Source: Henckelia pumila (Eukaryota > Streptophyta > Magnoliopsida > Lamiales > Gesneriaceae). Taken from it: a DNA stretch of 64,000 nucleotides. A program made the position numbers and the translations under genes. This document shows positions 10,534 to 23,103 of this stretch, piece by piece. Each line of letters begins with the position of its first letter. The stretch's first letter is position 1. The notes under the pieces are model-generated. The model ran no database searches. It had not been told where the DNA came from and saw only the letters and a list, made by a program, of their open reading frames with translations. The stretch spans positions 99,759,228 to 99,823,227 of the forward strand of contig NC_133123.1 in assembly GCF_033568475.1 (NCBI RefSeq), written 5' to 3'.

Positions 10534-12387
10534 TGTTAGAACACGGTCGTTCTTCGGATCAAAAAGAAAGTAATACCCGGTGCAGCGGAAGTTTTAAAAT
10601 TTTATATGGAACGATTCCATATGGGTATCAAATTCCTACGATTAAAATTGATAATATAAAATTTAAACAATATAAATTTTACCTTAAAATCTCGAAGCGA
10701 GATTATGGACACCAACAGATTAAACTGCTCTTGTTGTATATCCCAGGAAATGATGAACGAACAATTCTTCAATCAGGTCCACGGACAGAAATTTAATCCC
10801 TCTGATAGACTGCATTAAAAAGTTTATCAGAAGTTTCTACGAAGAGATAGAACAGATATGATCTGTTAAATCAGTCTGCAAATTCAAAAATTTACAGACT
10901 GAATTTTCGAACACTGTGAGAAGGAGAGGGAGGGGTCGGCCGAAAACCCTATGAGAGAGCTCTCTAGGTTTTCGAAATTATGACCTGTGTTGTGTAATTT
11001 CTGCACTGTAATAACTTATTTATAATGTGGGCTGCTAACAGCTTAGGGCCCATTAGTCATAAGTTCAAGCCTGACAAGCAAAGCCCGCATGTTCAAAAAT
11101 TAATATAAAATTCATCGTGACTCAGATTGATAAACCAATTTCACCAATGTACACAGAAACCATTTCTGCATCTTTTAAAGTCAAGATAAATTTTCTGAAT
11201 CCGAATTCAGTGATTTCCAAAAATGTCCATCACTATGTCATTTTAGAAAATCCTACTCCCTCTACTCTTAAATAAGAAGTCCCACTTCTTTATTCACTAA
11301 ATTTAACTATTTAAATTTAATTATCTCCACGGGGATTAGAAATCCATTACTTGTGTGACCCTCAATGGTTCAGGGATACAGCTAGCCGTGGGCTCACAAC
11401 TCCTTGTGACTCGGAACAACAATTTCCGACTTGCCCATCGAATCATGGTAAGAGCGCCTAGCAACATCGCCCCATGATTCCCTAGGTATCACTGATAGTG
11501 CCTGCAATAACCAATAGATTTTGGTTAGCGTACAGTACGGTCCCTTCATCCATATATCCCGATCGAATCAACAACCATTGGTAAATCGAGAGCCGTTCGA
11601 GATTTGATAACTATGCAATGCATCTTGAAGATCAAATAGTGACATCGCATGTGCTACTAAGAAACCATTTCTTAAAACACATCATGTACTCTGGCCAGAG
11701 ATTCGTCACACTAATATCTCCTCAGATTGCATAGGATATCCACACTCGCAAGTATGTGGTGAATCCTTGACAACAAAGCATCGAATCCTATATGTGTCGT
11801 AACTGTACCCAATCCCGACACCTGATGACCCCAATAGAGTCGGTAAACGAGTCAAAATACAGTACTAGCATATAGAGTCTCAATGATGTTTCAAGTAGTA
11901 AGGACTAATGGTGTACAACCAAAACCGCGGACTTTATCCACTCGATAAGTGATAACCACTTGGAAAGTCCGGATAGTGTAGTTCGATCATTCATCATATG
12001 AATATCCATTTGCATGCTTTGAACATCTCTATGTTCCATACCAAGGAAACGTGGTACTCGGCATCGCAAATTCTAGTCTCAATCTCGAGCGATCCTTATC
12101 CTTATTAACGGACGGCTCAATCGACTAGGAACTGTTTAGAATATATAGTGACTATAAGATGTGTTTCATGATAGCCATCCCCATGTGCTACCACATCTTA
12201 CATACACTATAGTATATTCAAGGTCTTCATCTAAACATCTTATAGTATGTCACAACATAATAATATGATAAAAGATAAAGTAAATGCCATTATAAAAGTG
12301 TAAATTATATTAAACAAAAGATTGTTTATACATAGAGTCATAAAAGCCCTTAGTCACAAGTTGGCTCACCGGGCACCCACTCTTTCA
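10534..12387 (-). repeat. 5' LTR of C2
   Basis: This 1854-bp LTR runs from TGTTAGAAC to CTCTTTCA on the plus strand. It is flush with the one-base spacer and PBS at 10520-10532 on the left and with interrupted gypsy gag at 12388 on the right. It is homologous to 4234-6081. Confidence 0.9.
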
Positions 12388-13043
12388 CTCGACTGAGAGA
12401 AAGACCCGTTCCGCCGAATGCTATCATCTGTCTGGTGACAACGGCTCACCAAACCCTCGTAGGACATGTCATCACCGACCGCCACACGGTCATGGATCTC
12501 AGGGTTAAGGCCCTGAAGGAACATATTATATTTCATCTCAGAGCTGTCAGCAATCTCGGGGCAATAGGATAGCAGATCAAAGAACTTCTGCTGATACTCG
12601 TCAATAGACATGGCTCCCTGTCGCAGACTCAGTAGCTCGCCCGCCTTTGACTGACGGAGTGCAGGAGGAAAATACAGCTTCTGAAAAGCTGTGCGGAATT
12701 CGGCCCATGTGGCCACTCCTCTCGCCGTAACAAAGGGTGCAGAAGTAAACCTCCACCACCTACGAGCTCGCCCATCCAGAAGATAGCCAAGGGTCTCCAT
12801 CTTCTGCTCCTCGGTGCAGTGGAAAGTCTGAAAATTCGTCTCCATGCGGTCTAACCAGTTCTTCGCATCCTCCGGAGACTCACCTCCAACCAAGGGCTTA
12901 GGGCCCATCTGCAAGAATCGGCGCACGCTAAAACGTTCCTCATCACGATGACGATGATGACGGTCCCGACGACGCTCATGATCGTCATCTCCCTAGCGTT
13001 CACCTCCAATACCATGGCTACTCTGGTCATCGTAGTTCGCCAT
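12388..13043 (-). pseudogene. G0 Ty3/gypsy gag, truncated by the copia array
   Basis: Starting from the ATG at 13043-13041, the minus strand encodes a typical retrotransposon Gag: an Asp/His/Arg-rich N-terminus, then the capsid-like region with WLDRMETNF, RRWW and AEFRTAFQKLYFP. The frame has a TAG stop 16 codons in (just after GGER), probably a C-to-T change of CAG, and reopens at once. It is cut at 12387 by the copia LTR, so the zinc knuckle and the whole of pol are displaced out of the window. The ATG lies 60 bases past the PBS, as expected. Confidence 0.85.
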
Positions 13044-13102
13044 CTACAAAAGTACCTCACGGTTACCTTATGCAGAATCTAAATCCCAAGAAGACTATGC
13101 AT

Positions 13103-13114
13103 GCTCTGATACCA
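13103..13114 (-). other. PBS of G0 (initiator tRNA-Met type)
   Basis: The minus strand reads TGGTATCAGAGC just inside the LTR end at 13119 and upstream of the gag ATG at 13043. This fixes the orientation of G0. Confidence 0.85.
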
Positions 13115-13883
13115 TAGATGTAGTGACCCTTACCTGGATCACATACTAAACAGAATTTAGGCATGCAATTAACTTAATTAAATAGAAATCAGAATTCAAC
13201 TGCGGAAAGAATAACATTTATACAATCCCAAGAAAAGGAATCTGTAAATAATATACAACCAAATCGAATAGCTGTATAAACCCAAAACAACAGAATAAAA
13301 ACCTAAACGAAGCTCCAGCTGATCAACCACTGCCTAGCCCCTCTTGGATCCACCCGCCTCGTCCAATCGCAAACCTTCCCCATGGAATAGGGTGTCCAGA
13401 AACACAGAGTACGAGACGTGAGAATAAAACGCTCAGCACGAGAGTATGGTATACCTGCATGCAAAGTGAACTCCCTATAAACTCGAGGTCAAGGATCAGA
13501 TAAAAGAGACAAACCGGGCCCTGGTATGTAGCACGCTGTGTCGTCGCTTCAGGAGGTGGCTCCCATACCAAAATACCAGTGGATATGCCGGACCTAAATC
13601 GATGGAAGTCCAACCACTAATAGGATAGGGTAAAACCCTACTATAGACATCTTGAACGAGATAGCTCAATATGCAAATGTATGCAGCATAAATCAATGAC
13701 ATATAAATCATGCAGTCACATAATGCATGCATACTCAATCAGGATATTTCGAACAGTACTTTCGTACCTCAAATACTAAGCAAGTGCTATTAGCCCTAGG
13801 TCCACGCCTATAATCCTCGCTACAATGCCAAATGATACTACTATCATTATAGCGCTCTAAAAGCCTTAACTAAGCTAAAATAT

Positions 13884-15995
13884 TGTGACGCCCCGTTTTT
13901 ATCTTAAATGAGTTTATTTGAGTTAATCGGAGATTGCAGAGTTCACGAGCCGACTTGATTTTGATCAGGGTCTTTTTTGCAAATTTTGGAAATTTCAGGG
14001 ACTAAAACGCAAATAATGGATTTGTTATATTATCTACTCAACTTTTGACTTTTCTCATTCATCCTTCTCCTTCCTTATCCGGCTCCTCCTCCTCCATTGA
14101 AACGCCCCATCTCCTTTTCAAGCTTTTGGATTTCAGTCCGAGCTCGATCCGGCCGTTAGAAATTATTTCTGAAGGCAGTTTAACGATCACTGCAGCGAGA
14201 GCTCCGTTATACCGTAAGTTTTTCTACGATCGGATACATTCTAGTTTTTGGATGTTGTTAGAATCGTTCTAGATTCGAGTATGTTGTTCTCTACAGAGTT
14301 CTGATCGTTTATTATCTGTCCGTTTTGAAATAGAGCGACGTTCGGATTTGTTATGATTTTTGGAAGCCATTTTCGAAAATCGTGGTTTTGAGATTTGTTG
14401 GGTTTGTCTTGTTGTTGTTGTATTAGCATTGAATTGAGTTGTTATCAGTATTGAACTGCTGTCTGCGTTGCCGGTTTGTTCAGTTATAGCCGTTATGCCG
14501 TCGGTTTGAGTTTTTGGAGATTTTGAACCGTTTTTGAGTTTGAACTTGGCTTGTAAGTTGATCGTGGTTATTGATCAATCATCTCTTGTATCTGAACAGA
14601 TTCGTTTGCAGTTGTCAAACCCAGAGTTAGCAGCTGTTTGATCGTTTCAGAGAATTGGACGAAGAACGGTATAAAGAGTTTTCCTTGAACCGTTGCCTTG
14701 TTGTTGTTAGATTGTGTAGTTGTTTATACAATCTCTTTTGTAGCTTATCCAGAGTTGGAGCTACTGCATTGAAAGTTAAAAGCAGTCATCGTAGCGGGAT
14801 AGCATACTCGGGACTGTGGTTCTCGAGTTTTCCCTTTTGAAATCTCATACTTGCATCTACACTTGTTCTAGCATGAGGAACTTGTGTATTGTTTGATTGT
14901 ATTGGTTTTGTTAGAAGGATTATGTTTTATGTTTCTGTTATGCATTCATCTTGAGTCAATCTTGTTTCAGCGGGCAGAACCGCCCTTTTTGTTTAGACGT
15001 TTGGGAACTATGATTGATTGGCCCAGGTCGTAGTCGTTTCGTCTGGTGCTAGCATACTCATTATAGTTGCTCAAAGTCTAGAGGAGTGAGATACGTGGCA
15101 CCACCTCGATTGGGAGAGTCGGTGAGTTGTTACGTGATATTATCCTCGGGATCCCAAAGGCACAGCAGCAATCCCTCGTTATCAGATTTGATATCCCTGT
15201 TTAAAGACATGAATTTCATTACGATGTTTTGATTTTGTTATTGTATTGAAAGCATGTTTGTTACTTGTATTACTTGTTATGTTGCTTTTCCTGGGAATGT
15301 CGTTCTCACCGGTTATCCGGCTGTTGCTTTGTTTTGTATATGTACTTGGCAACAGGTGGGGCAAGAACAAGTCAGAAGAGGCATGGTTAGCTTCGAGGGC
15401 AAGTAGTAGAAGTGAGACTCGGTTTAGAAGTCGAATTAGCATGTTTATCTAGTTTAAGATTGAAGCATGTTAGAACTCGAACTTGATATGTTTTGTTATT
15501 CGAATTAGTTTGTATTCGGATTGTAATCTAAAATCGCAGTATGTTGTTGTTGTATCGATTTAGACTTCTGGTTGTTTTTAGGCCTTCTGAAAGCATGACT
15601 TGTTATGGCATGTTTCCCTACACCCTGGTATTGCATATGTATTTGAAGGCATGTCGGACCAAGCGCGGAATCCTTTCTTTATTTTTCTGCAGCCTGAGCA
15701 TTTCTGCCCAGGCCTTCCGCGCGCGGGCGAGGCATTCCTCGCGCGCGCGCGAGGCCTCTGTTGGGCCTCTGAATTGTTTGCCCGCGCACGCGCGAGCTTG
15801 GTACCTCGCGCGGGCGCGAGCCTTTGGTTGGTCTCGGTTGTTGAAGCCCGCGCACGCGTGAGCTTGGTTCCTCGCGCGGGCGCGCGGCGTTTTAAAAAAA
15901 AAAAAAAAAAAACTTTGAATTGTTTTACTCTTGGATTCTTGTTCGCTTAATTGTTGTTTAATCCGAGATTAGTGGTTTAGAATCGAGGTCTCACA
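13884..15995 (+). repeat. 5' LTR of G1
   Basis: This 2112-bp LTR begins TGTGACGCCCCG and ends GAGGTCTCACA. Near its 3' end (15717-15890) lies a GC-rich block of palindromic units (gcgcgggcgcgag type), followed by an A tract at 15894-15912. It contains an extra 22-bp unit (attcctcgcgcgcg...) that the 3' LTR lacks. Small ORFs inside it are not genes. Confidence 0.93.
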
Positions 15996-16298
15996 TTAAG
16001 TGGTATCAGAGCGTTAAGATTCTTGGTCGAACTAGAGTGAGCGGGGTAGATCGAGTCTCTGTGCAATGACTCCTCGCATGTGTTTGAATTATTTAATTGT
16101 GTACTTAATTCCATGCGAGCATGCTTTATTGTTTGAGCATTATTTGAATTACATGGTTGTGTGATTTAAATTAATAAAGCATGATCTACTTGAGATATAA
16201 CTGTTTCTGTTCTCGACTGGTATTCGGTATTCCAAGCGGTTGTAAGGGCACTGATGGTAGCGATTGAGATATCTCATGTGCTAACCTTTGATTATCAG

Positions 16299-19200
16299 AT
16301 GGGTCCTCGTCGAGTGATAAACAGAAACACACCACTAGTTATCCCTGCGACTGAGCAAGCTAGCACTGAGGTTGATCAGTTGGATGCTTCAGCGACTCCT
16401 ATGGAAACCTTGCTGAAGAGGTTTCAGTCGTTCAATCCGCCATTGTTGATGGGTTCAGAAAATCCAGTTGACTGTGAGAGTTGGTTGGATGATATGGATC
16501 AGTTGTTTGATTCCATTGACTACACATATGACCACCGAATCAGGTTAGTAATTCATCAGCTGCGTGGTGGTGCTAAGAGCTGGTGGATCATGACAAAGAA
16601 AGCATTTGAGAGTAGAGGTACAGAGGTTACTTGGACTCTTTTTAAATCTGAGTTTTATAAGCGGTTTTTCCCTATCTCGTATCGTAAGGATAAGGGAGCA
16701 GAGTTTGCAAATCTGAGGCAAGGGAATCTGAACATTGAAGAGTACGTGGCTAAGTTCGATAGTCTGTTGCGTTTTGCACCGCTAATTGCCGGAGATGAAG
16801 AAGCTAAGGCAGATCAGTTCATCAACGGGTTGAACCCCGATGTCTTCACGTTGGTTAACACCAACAGGCCTAGCAACTTTGCGGATGCCATGAATTACGC
16901 AAAGGGAGCAGAAGCAGGCTTGTGGAGGCAAAGAGGTAATCAGGGGGCACCTCAGCAGCAGAGGCAGTATCAGAACCAACCATCTCAGTACCAGAATCAG
17001 CCACCTCAACATCAGAACCAGCAGCAGAGGTATGAAGGTGGAAACAGTGGGGGAAACAGAAAGGATCAGTACAAGGCAAGAGGTAAACAGTTCAAGAGAC
17101 AGGGGAACAGTTCGTCCAGTTCCAGTGGTTTGAAGCAATTCGGTTCAGGACCGAGTTCTGGGTCATCATCCTTGTACTGCAGCAAGTGTGGAGGAAGACA
17201 CTCACCGGATCAGTGTGTGGGAGTCTTCGGCAATTGTAACACATGTCAGCAACCGGGACACTTCTCTAAAGTGTGCCCTCAACGTAATAGAGATAGAGCT
17301 CAGAGTGGGAGTTCGTCTAGACCTGCAACTTAGTCGGAGAGGCAGTCGTCTGCAGTGCACTCTTTCCAACCCCAGCAACAGCAGAACGGACAGGGAGGTA
17401 GCTCTAGTGCAAATCAGCCTCCGAGACAGCAAGCACGAGTCTTTGCATTGACAGAGGATCAGGCTCAGGCAGAACCTGACGATGTCATAGCAGGTAACTG
17501 TTCGATTTTCGGTCATTCTGCTCATGTCTTGATAGATACAGGTGCTTCTCATTCCTTTATCTCTGAGAAATATGTGTTATTGCATGCTTTGCCAACTGAA
17601 TTGTTGCCTACAGTAGTAGCTGTTACTTCACCTTTGGGTGGAGGAATTGTTTCTGTCCGACTAGTCAGGAACTGTGAACTTTGTTTCGAGGGAAACTTGT
17701 TAGAATTCGACTGTATTGTGCTTGGGTTGTCAGATTTTGATTGTATTGTCGGTATAGATGCTTTGACCAAGTACAGGGCAACAGTTGATTGTTTTCTGAA
17801 AGTTGTCAGGTTCAGACCTGAAATGGCAGACGAGTGGAAATTCTTTGGTAAGGGTTCTCGATCTAGAATTCCTTTGATTTCAGTGTTATCTATGACTCGT
17901 TTGTTACAGAGAGGTGCAGAAGGACTTTTGGTTTATGCGGTTGATGTACTGAAATCTAGCCCAGATTTGGTTGACTTACCAGTGGTTAGAGATTTTGCTG
18001 ATGTGTTTCCGGAAGATGTTCCTGGATTGCCACCCATTCGAGAGGTTGAATTCAGCATTGACTTAGTGCCAGGTACTCAACCTATTTCAAAAGCTCCTTA
18101 TCGTATGGCACTTGTTGAATTGAGAGAGTTGAAGGAGCAGCTTGAGGATTTGATTGCCAAGGGATACATCAGACCTAGTGTATCGCCTTGGGGTGCTCCT
18201 GTTCTATTCGTTCGGAAGAATGATGGTTCTATGAGGCTCTGTATCGACTACCGTCAATTGAATCAGGCTACAGTTAAGAACAGGTATCCTTTACCCCAAA
18301 TAGATGACTTGTTCGATCAACTGCAGGGTTCTTCTGTCTACTCTAAGATTGATCTGAGGTCAGGCTACCATCAGCTGAGAGTGCGAGAGGAAGATGTTCC
18401 TAAGACCGCATTCAGAACGAGGTATGGTCACTTTGAGTTTATAGTCATGCCGTTCGGTTTGACTAACGCTCCAGCTGTTTTTATGGGTTTGATGAACCGT
18501 ATCTTTCAGTGTTATTTAGATGAGTTCGTCATTATTTTCATCGATGATATTCTTATCTACTCGAAGAACCGTACTGACCATGCAGAGCACTTGAGAATCG
18601 TCTTGCAGATTTTGCGAGTTGAGCAGTTGTTTGCCAAGCTATCGAAATGCGAATTCTGGTTAGATCGAGTTGTCTTTCTCGGTCATATTATTTCTGAAGA
18701 TGGGATTTCTGTCGATCCCAGCAAAATCGAAGCGGTTATGAATTGTCCTAGACCGACATCAGTACCTGAGATCCGAAGCTTCATGGGTTTAGCTGGTTAT
18801 TACCGTCGTTTCATCGAGGGTTTCTCATCTATTGCCAAGCCTATTACCCAGCTGACTCAGAAAAATGCGCCTTTTGTCTGGACTACAGATTGTGAGGCTA
18901 GCTTTGTTGATCTGAAGAGTAGACTGACCAGTGCTCCAATTCTTTCTATTCCGAAGGGTACTGGAGGTTTCACAGTGTATTGTGATGCTTCTAACCGAGG
19001 TTTGGGTTGTGTTCTTATGCAGCATAAGCATGTGATAGCATATGCATCGAGGCAGCTGAAACCGCACGAGACTCGTTATCCTGTTCATGATCTTGAACTT
19101 GCAGCGATTGTATTTGCTTTGAAGATCTGGCGTCACTATCTTTATGGTGAGTCTTTCGAGATCTTTTCTGATCATAAGAGTCTTAAGTACTTGTTTTCAC

Positions 19201-20867
19201 AGGCAGAGCTGAATATGAGACAGAGAAGATGGTTAGATCTGTTGAAGGATTTCGACTGTGAGATCAAGTATTATCCAGGGAAGTCGAATGCAGTTGCAGA
19301 TGCCTTGAGCCGAAAGCTTTGTTCTTTATCTCTTTCAACTATCGGTGTTTCTCAGTTTGTCGATGATTGTTGCACTTCTGGTTTAGAGTTTGAAACAGAT
19401 AGGGAGACTATCAGAGTGTTTGCTATTCAAGCCGAGCCGGAGTTGTTTGTTGCAATCAGAGAAGCACAGAAGTCTGAGCCGAGCATTCAGGTTTCAGTAG
19501 AGAAAGTCAGAACTGGGCATCAGTCATAATTCCAGGTTAGAGATGACGTTTTGTTTGTGAATAACCGTATTGTTGTGCCTGATATTTCGGAGTTGAGACA
19601 GCGTATTCTCCGAGAGGCTCATTGCAGTCGGTTTAGCATTCATCCTGGAGGTCGTAAGATGTACAATGATCTAAAGAGTCAGTTCTGGTGGAAGAGAATG
19701 AAGAGCGACATCGCGAGGTTTGTGTCACGGTGTTTGAATTGTCAGCAAGTGAAAGCAGAGCGGAAGCGACCAGGTGGTCTATTGCACAGCTTATCTGTTC
19801 CTGATTGAAAATGGGATCACATTTCTATGGATTTCGTCACGAAGCTACCACGATCCGTTCGAGGATGCGATGCCATTTGGGTAGTAATCGACCGATTGAC
19901 GAAGTCAGCTTGCTTTATTCCTTACAGGATGACGTATCGTCATGATCAGATGGCTGAGCTTTATGTTAGCAATGTTGTGAGATTGCATGGGGTGCCGAAG
20001 TCGATCGTTTTAGACAGAGACCCGAGATTCACTTCGCACTTCTGGCATAGTTTGTAAGAGGCGCTTGGTACTCGATTGCATCTGAGTACAGCTTATCATC
20101 CTCAGACAGATGGACAGTCAGAGCGGACTATCCAGACGTTGGACGATATGCTACGAGCGGTAGTGCTAAACTTTGGCACTAGTTGGCAGGATTCTTTGCC
20201 TCTTGTCGAGTTTTCTTACAACAACAGCTTCCAAGCGAGTATCGGTATGGCGCCTTTTGAGGCATTGTATGGTAAGAAATGCCGATCTCCGTTGTTTTGG
20301 GATGATTTATCTGAGTCACCAGATTTGGGGCCGGATATGCTTCGAGTTATGGCAGAACAGGTTAAGGTCATTCAGACCAGAATGAAGACAGCTCAAGATA
20401 GACAAGCAAAGTATGCGAATGTCAGACGTCGACCTCTGAGTTTTGAGCAGGGAGACCGTGTATTCCTTAAGATTTCTCCGTTCAGAGGCACCGTCAGATT
20501 TGGTAAGAGAGGAAAGTTATCTCCGAGATTCATCGGTCCGTACGAGATTCTCGAGAAGATAGGCGATCTTGCCTACAGACTTGCACTTCCTCCGTCTTTA
20601 TCTGGTATTCACGACGTTTTTCACGTCTCTATGCTGCGAAAGTATCATCCAGATCCTTCTCATATCCTTCAGCCTGACGAAGCCGAGTTAGACGAGACTC
20701 TGAGCTATTTTGAACGACCGATTCAGATCCTTGATCGGAAAGAAAAGCAACTCAGGACCAAGTTGATTCCGTTAGTGAAGGTGCAGTGGAGCCGTCACGG
20801 TGTTGAGGAAGCGACTTGGGAGACAGAGTCTGACATGAGACAGCGTTTTCCAGAGCTATTCGGATGA
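16299..20867 (+). pseudogene. G1 Gag-Pol polyprotein with four in-frame stops
   Basis: One reading frame runs 1523 codons from the ATG at 16299 (MGPRRV) to the stop at 20867 without any indel. Gag: 16299-17330, with two knuckles, including CNTCQQPGHFSKVC near 17240-17280. Protease DTGASHSF: near 17536. RT: about 18100-18600, with FIDDILIYS. RNase H: near 18970-19290, with YCDASNRG. Integrase: zinc-binding HCSRF...CLNCQQ (19620-19750), then catalytic D in SMDF, D in DRDPRF and E in SERTIQ. The C-terminal WSRHGVEEATWE is chromodomain-like. The frame is broken by TAG 17331-17333, TAA 19527-19529, TGA 19806-19808 and TAA 20055-20057. Confidence 0.92.
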
Positions 20868-20964
20868 CGTGAGTTCTTCTTACTGTCTTTAGTTCTTTAT
20901 TCTATCTTTGAGTTGTGGTTCTCGTTGATTTCGAGGACGAAATCTCTTCTTAGTGGGGGAGAAT

Positions 20965-23056
20965 TGTGACGCCCCGTTTTTATCTTAAATGAGTTTATTT
21001 GAGTTAATCGGAGATTGCAGAGTTCACGAGCCGACTTGATTTTGATCAGGGTCCTTTTTGCAAATTTTGGAAATTTCAGGGACTAAAACGCAAATAATGG
21101 ATTTGTTATATTATCTACTCAACTTTTGACTTTTCTCATTCATCCTTCTCCTTCCTTATCCGGCTCCTCCTCCTCCATTGAAACGCCCCATCTCCTTTTC
21201 AAGCTTTTGGATTTCAGTCCGAGCTCGATCCGGCCGTTAGAAATTATTTCTGAAGGCAGTTTAACGATCACTGCAGCGAGAGCTCCGTTATACCGTAATT
21301 TTTTCTACGATCGGATACATTCTAGTTTTTGGATGTTGTTAGAATCGTTCTAGATTCGAGTATGTTGTTCTCTACAGAGTTCTGATCGTTTATTATCTGT
21401 CAGTTTTGAAATAGAGCGACGTTCGGATTTGTTATGATTTTTGGAAGCCATTTTCGAAAATCGTGGTTTTGAGATTTGTTGGGTTTGTCTTGTTGTTGTT
21501 GTATTAGCATTGAATTGAGTTGTTATCAGTATTGAACTGCTGTCTGCGTTGCCGGTTTGTTCAGTTATAGCCGTTATGCCGTCGGTTTGAGTTTTTGGAG
21601 ATTTTGAACCGTTTTTGAGTTTGAACTTGGCTTGTAAGTTGATCGTGGTTATTGATCAATCATCTCTTGTATCTGAACAGATTCGTTTGGAGTTGTCAAG
21701 CCCAGAGTTAGCAGCTGTTTGATCGTTTCAGAGAATTGGACGAAGAACGGTATAAAGAGTTTTCCTTGAACCGTTGCCTTGTTGTTGTTAGATTGTGTAG
21801 TTGTTTATACAATCTCTTTTGTAGCTTATCCAGAGTTGGAGCTACTGCATTGAAAGTTAAAAGCAGTCATCGTAGCGGGATAGCATACTCGGGACTGTGG
21901 TTCTCGAGTTTTCCCTTTTGAAATCTCATACTTGCATCTACACTTGTTCTAGCATGAGGAACTTGTGTATTGTTTGATTGTATTGGTTTTGTTAGAAGGA
22001 TTATGTTTTATGTTTCTGTTATGCATTCATCTTGAGCCAATCTTGTTTCAGCGGGCAGAACCGCCCTTTTTGTTTAGACGTTTGGGAACTATGATTGAGT
22101 GGCCCAGGTCGTAGTCGTTTCGTCTGGTACTAGCATACTCATTATAGTTGCTCAAAGTCTAGAGGAGTGAGATACGTGGCACCACCTCGATTGGGAGAGT
22201 CGGTGAGTTGTTACGTGATCTTATCATCGGGATCCCAAAGGCACAGCAGCAATCCCTCATTATCAGATTTGATATCCCTGTTTAAAGACATGAATTTCAT
22301 TACGATGTTTTGATTTTGTTATTGTATTGAAAGCATGTTTGTTACTAGTATTACTTGTTATGTTGCTTTTCCTGGGAATGTCATTCTCACCGGTTATCCG
22401 GCTGTTGCTTTGTTTTGTATGTGTACTTGGCAACAGGTGGGGCAGGAACAAGTCAGAAGAGGCATGGTTAGCTTCGAGGGCAAGTAGTAGAAGTGAGATT
22501 CGGTTTAGAAGTCGAATTAGCATGTTTATCTAGTTTAAGATTGAAGCATGTTAGAACTCGAACTTGATATGTTTTGTTATTCGAATTAGTTTGTATTCGG
22601 ATTGTAATCTAAAATCGCAGTATGTTGTTGTTGTATCGATTTAGACTTCTGGTTGTTTTTAGACCTTCTGAAAGCATGACTTGTTATGGCATGTTTCCCT
22701 ACACCCTGTTATTGCATATGTATTTGAAGGCATGTCGGACCAAGCGCGGAATCCTTTCTTTATTTTTCTGCAGCCTGAGAATTTCTGCACAGGCCTTCCG
22801 CGCGCGGGCGAGGCCTCTGTTGGGCCTCTGAATTGTTTGCCCGCGCGCGCGCGAGCTTGGTACCTCGCGCGGGCGCGAGCCTTTAGTTGGTCTCGGTTGT
22901 TGAAGCCCGCGCACGCGCGAGCTTGGTTCCTCGCGCGGGCGCGCGGCGTTTAAAAAAAAAAAAAAAAAAAAAACTTTGAATTGTTTTACTCTTGGATTCT
23001 TGTTCGCTTAATTGTTGTTTAATCCGAGATTAGTGGTTTAGAATCGAGGTCTCACA
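20965..23056 (+). repeat. 3' LTR of G1
   Basis: This 2092-bp LTR is nearly identical to 13884-15995. It follows the polypurine tract at 20951-20964 and ends at TCTCACA, just before the aatat duplication. Its GC block lacks the 22-bp unit present in the 5' LTR and its A tract is slightly longer. Confidence 0.93.
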
Positions 23057-23103
23057 AATATACTCCTAAATATTTTTAGGAAGCAAAAGTTATACCTTCG
23101 TCC

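Larger units (their letters stand above)
1..12387 (-). mobile_element. Tandem Ty1/copia array C1-C2 sharing an LTR
   Basis: Read on the minus strand, the order is LTR (12387-10534), C2 internal region (10533-6082), LTR (6081-4234), C1 internal region (4233-1), then the window edge. Both LTRs start TGAAAGAGTG and end in ACA on the element strand, and each is followed one base later by a PBS for initiator tRNA-Met. The middle LTR abuts the C1 PBS on one side and truncated C2 pol on the other, with no spacer or target duplication, so it is one shared LTR. The right flank is G0 gag (12388 onward, beginning ctcga); the left flank lies outside the window. The family (long LTR, long leader, Gag-PR-IN-RT-RH order) resembles Angela/Tork copia elements; that lineage is tentative. 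Confidence 0.88.
13884..23056 (+). mobile_element. G1, full-length Ty3/gypsy chromovirus
   Basis: This 9173-bp element has LTRs of 2112 and 2092 bp (TGTGACGCC...TCTCACA), PBS tggtatcagagcg at 16001-16013, polypurine tract tagtgggggagaat at 20951-20964 and a perfect TSD aatat (13879-13883 and 23057-23061). Domain order Gag-PR-RT-RH-IN plus a C-terminal chromodomain-like segment points to a chromovirus, probably Tekay/Del. The LTR pair differs at roughly two dozen sites plus one 22-bp indel by eye, about 99 percent identity, so insertion was fairly recent. Confidence 0.93.

Noticed and set aside
10165..10796. ORFs of 122 and 157 codons on opposite strands
   Set aside because: Both are shadows of the GC hairpin island and LTR start; Arg/Pro/Ala-rich with no domain.
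15541..15950. ORFs of 106 and 116 codons in the G1 LTR
   Set aside because: They overlap in different frames across the GC palindrome block; LTR sequence, present twice, no domain.
16001..16013. tRNA-Met-like sequence
   Set aside because: It matches only the 3' end of the tRNA and sits just past an LTR, so it is a primer-binding site, not a tRNA gene. The same holds for 4220-4232, 10520-10532, 13103-13114 and 30790-30802.
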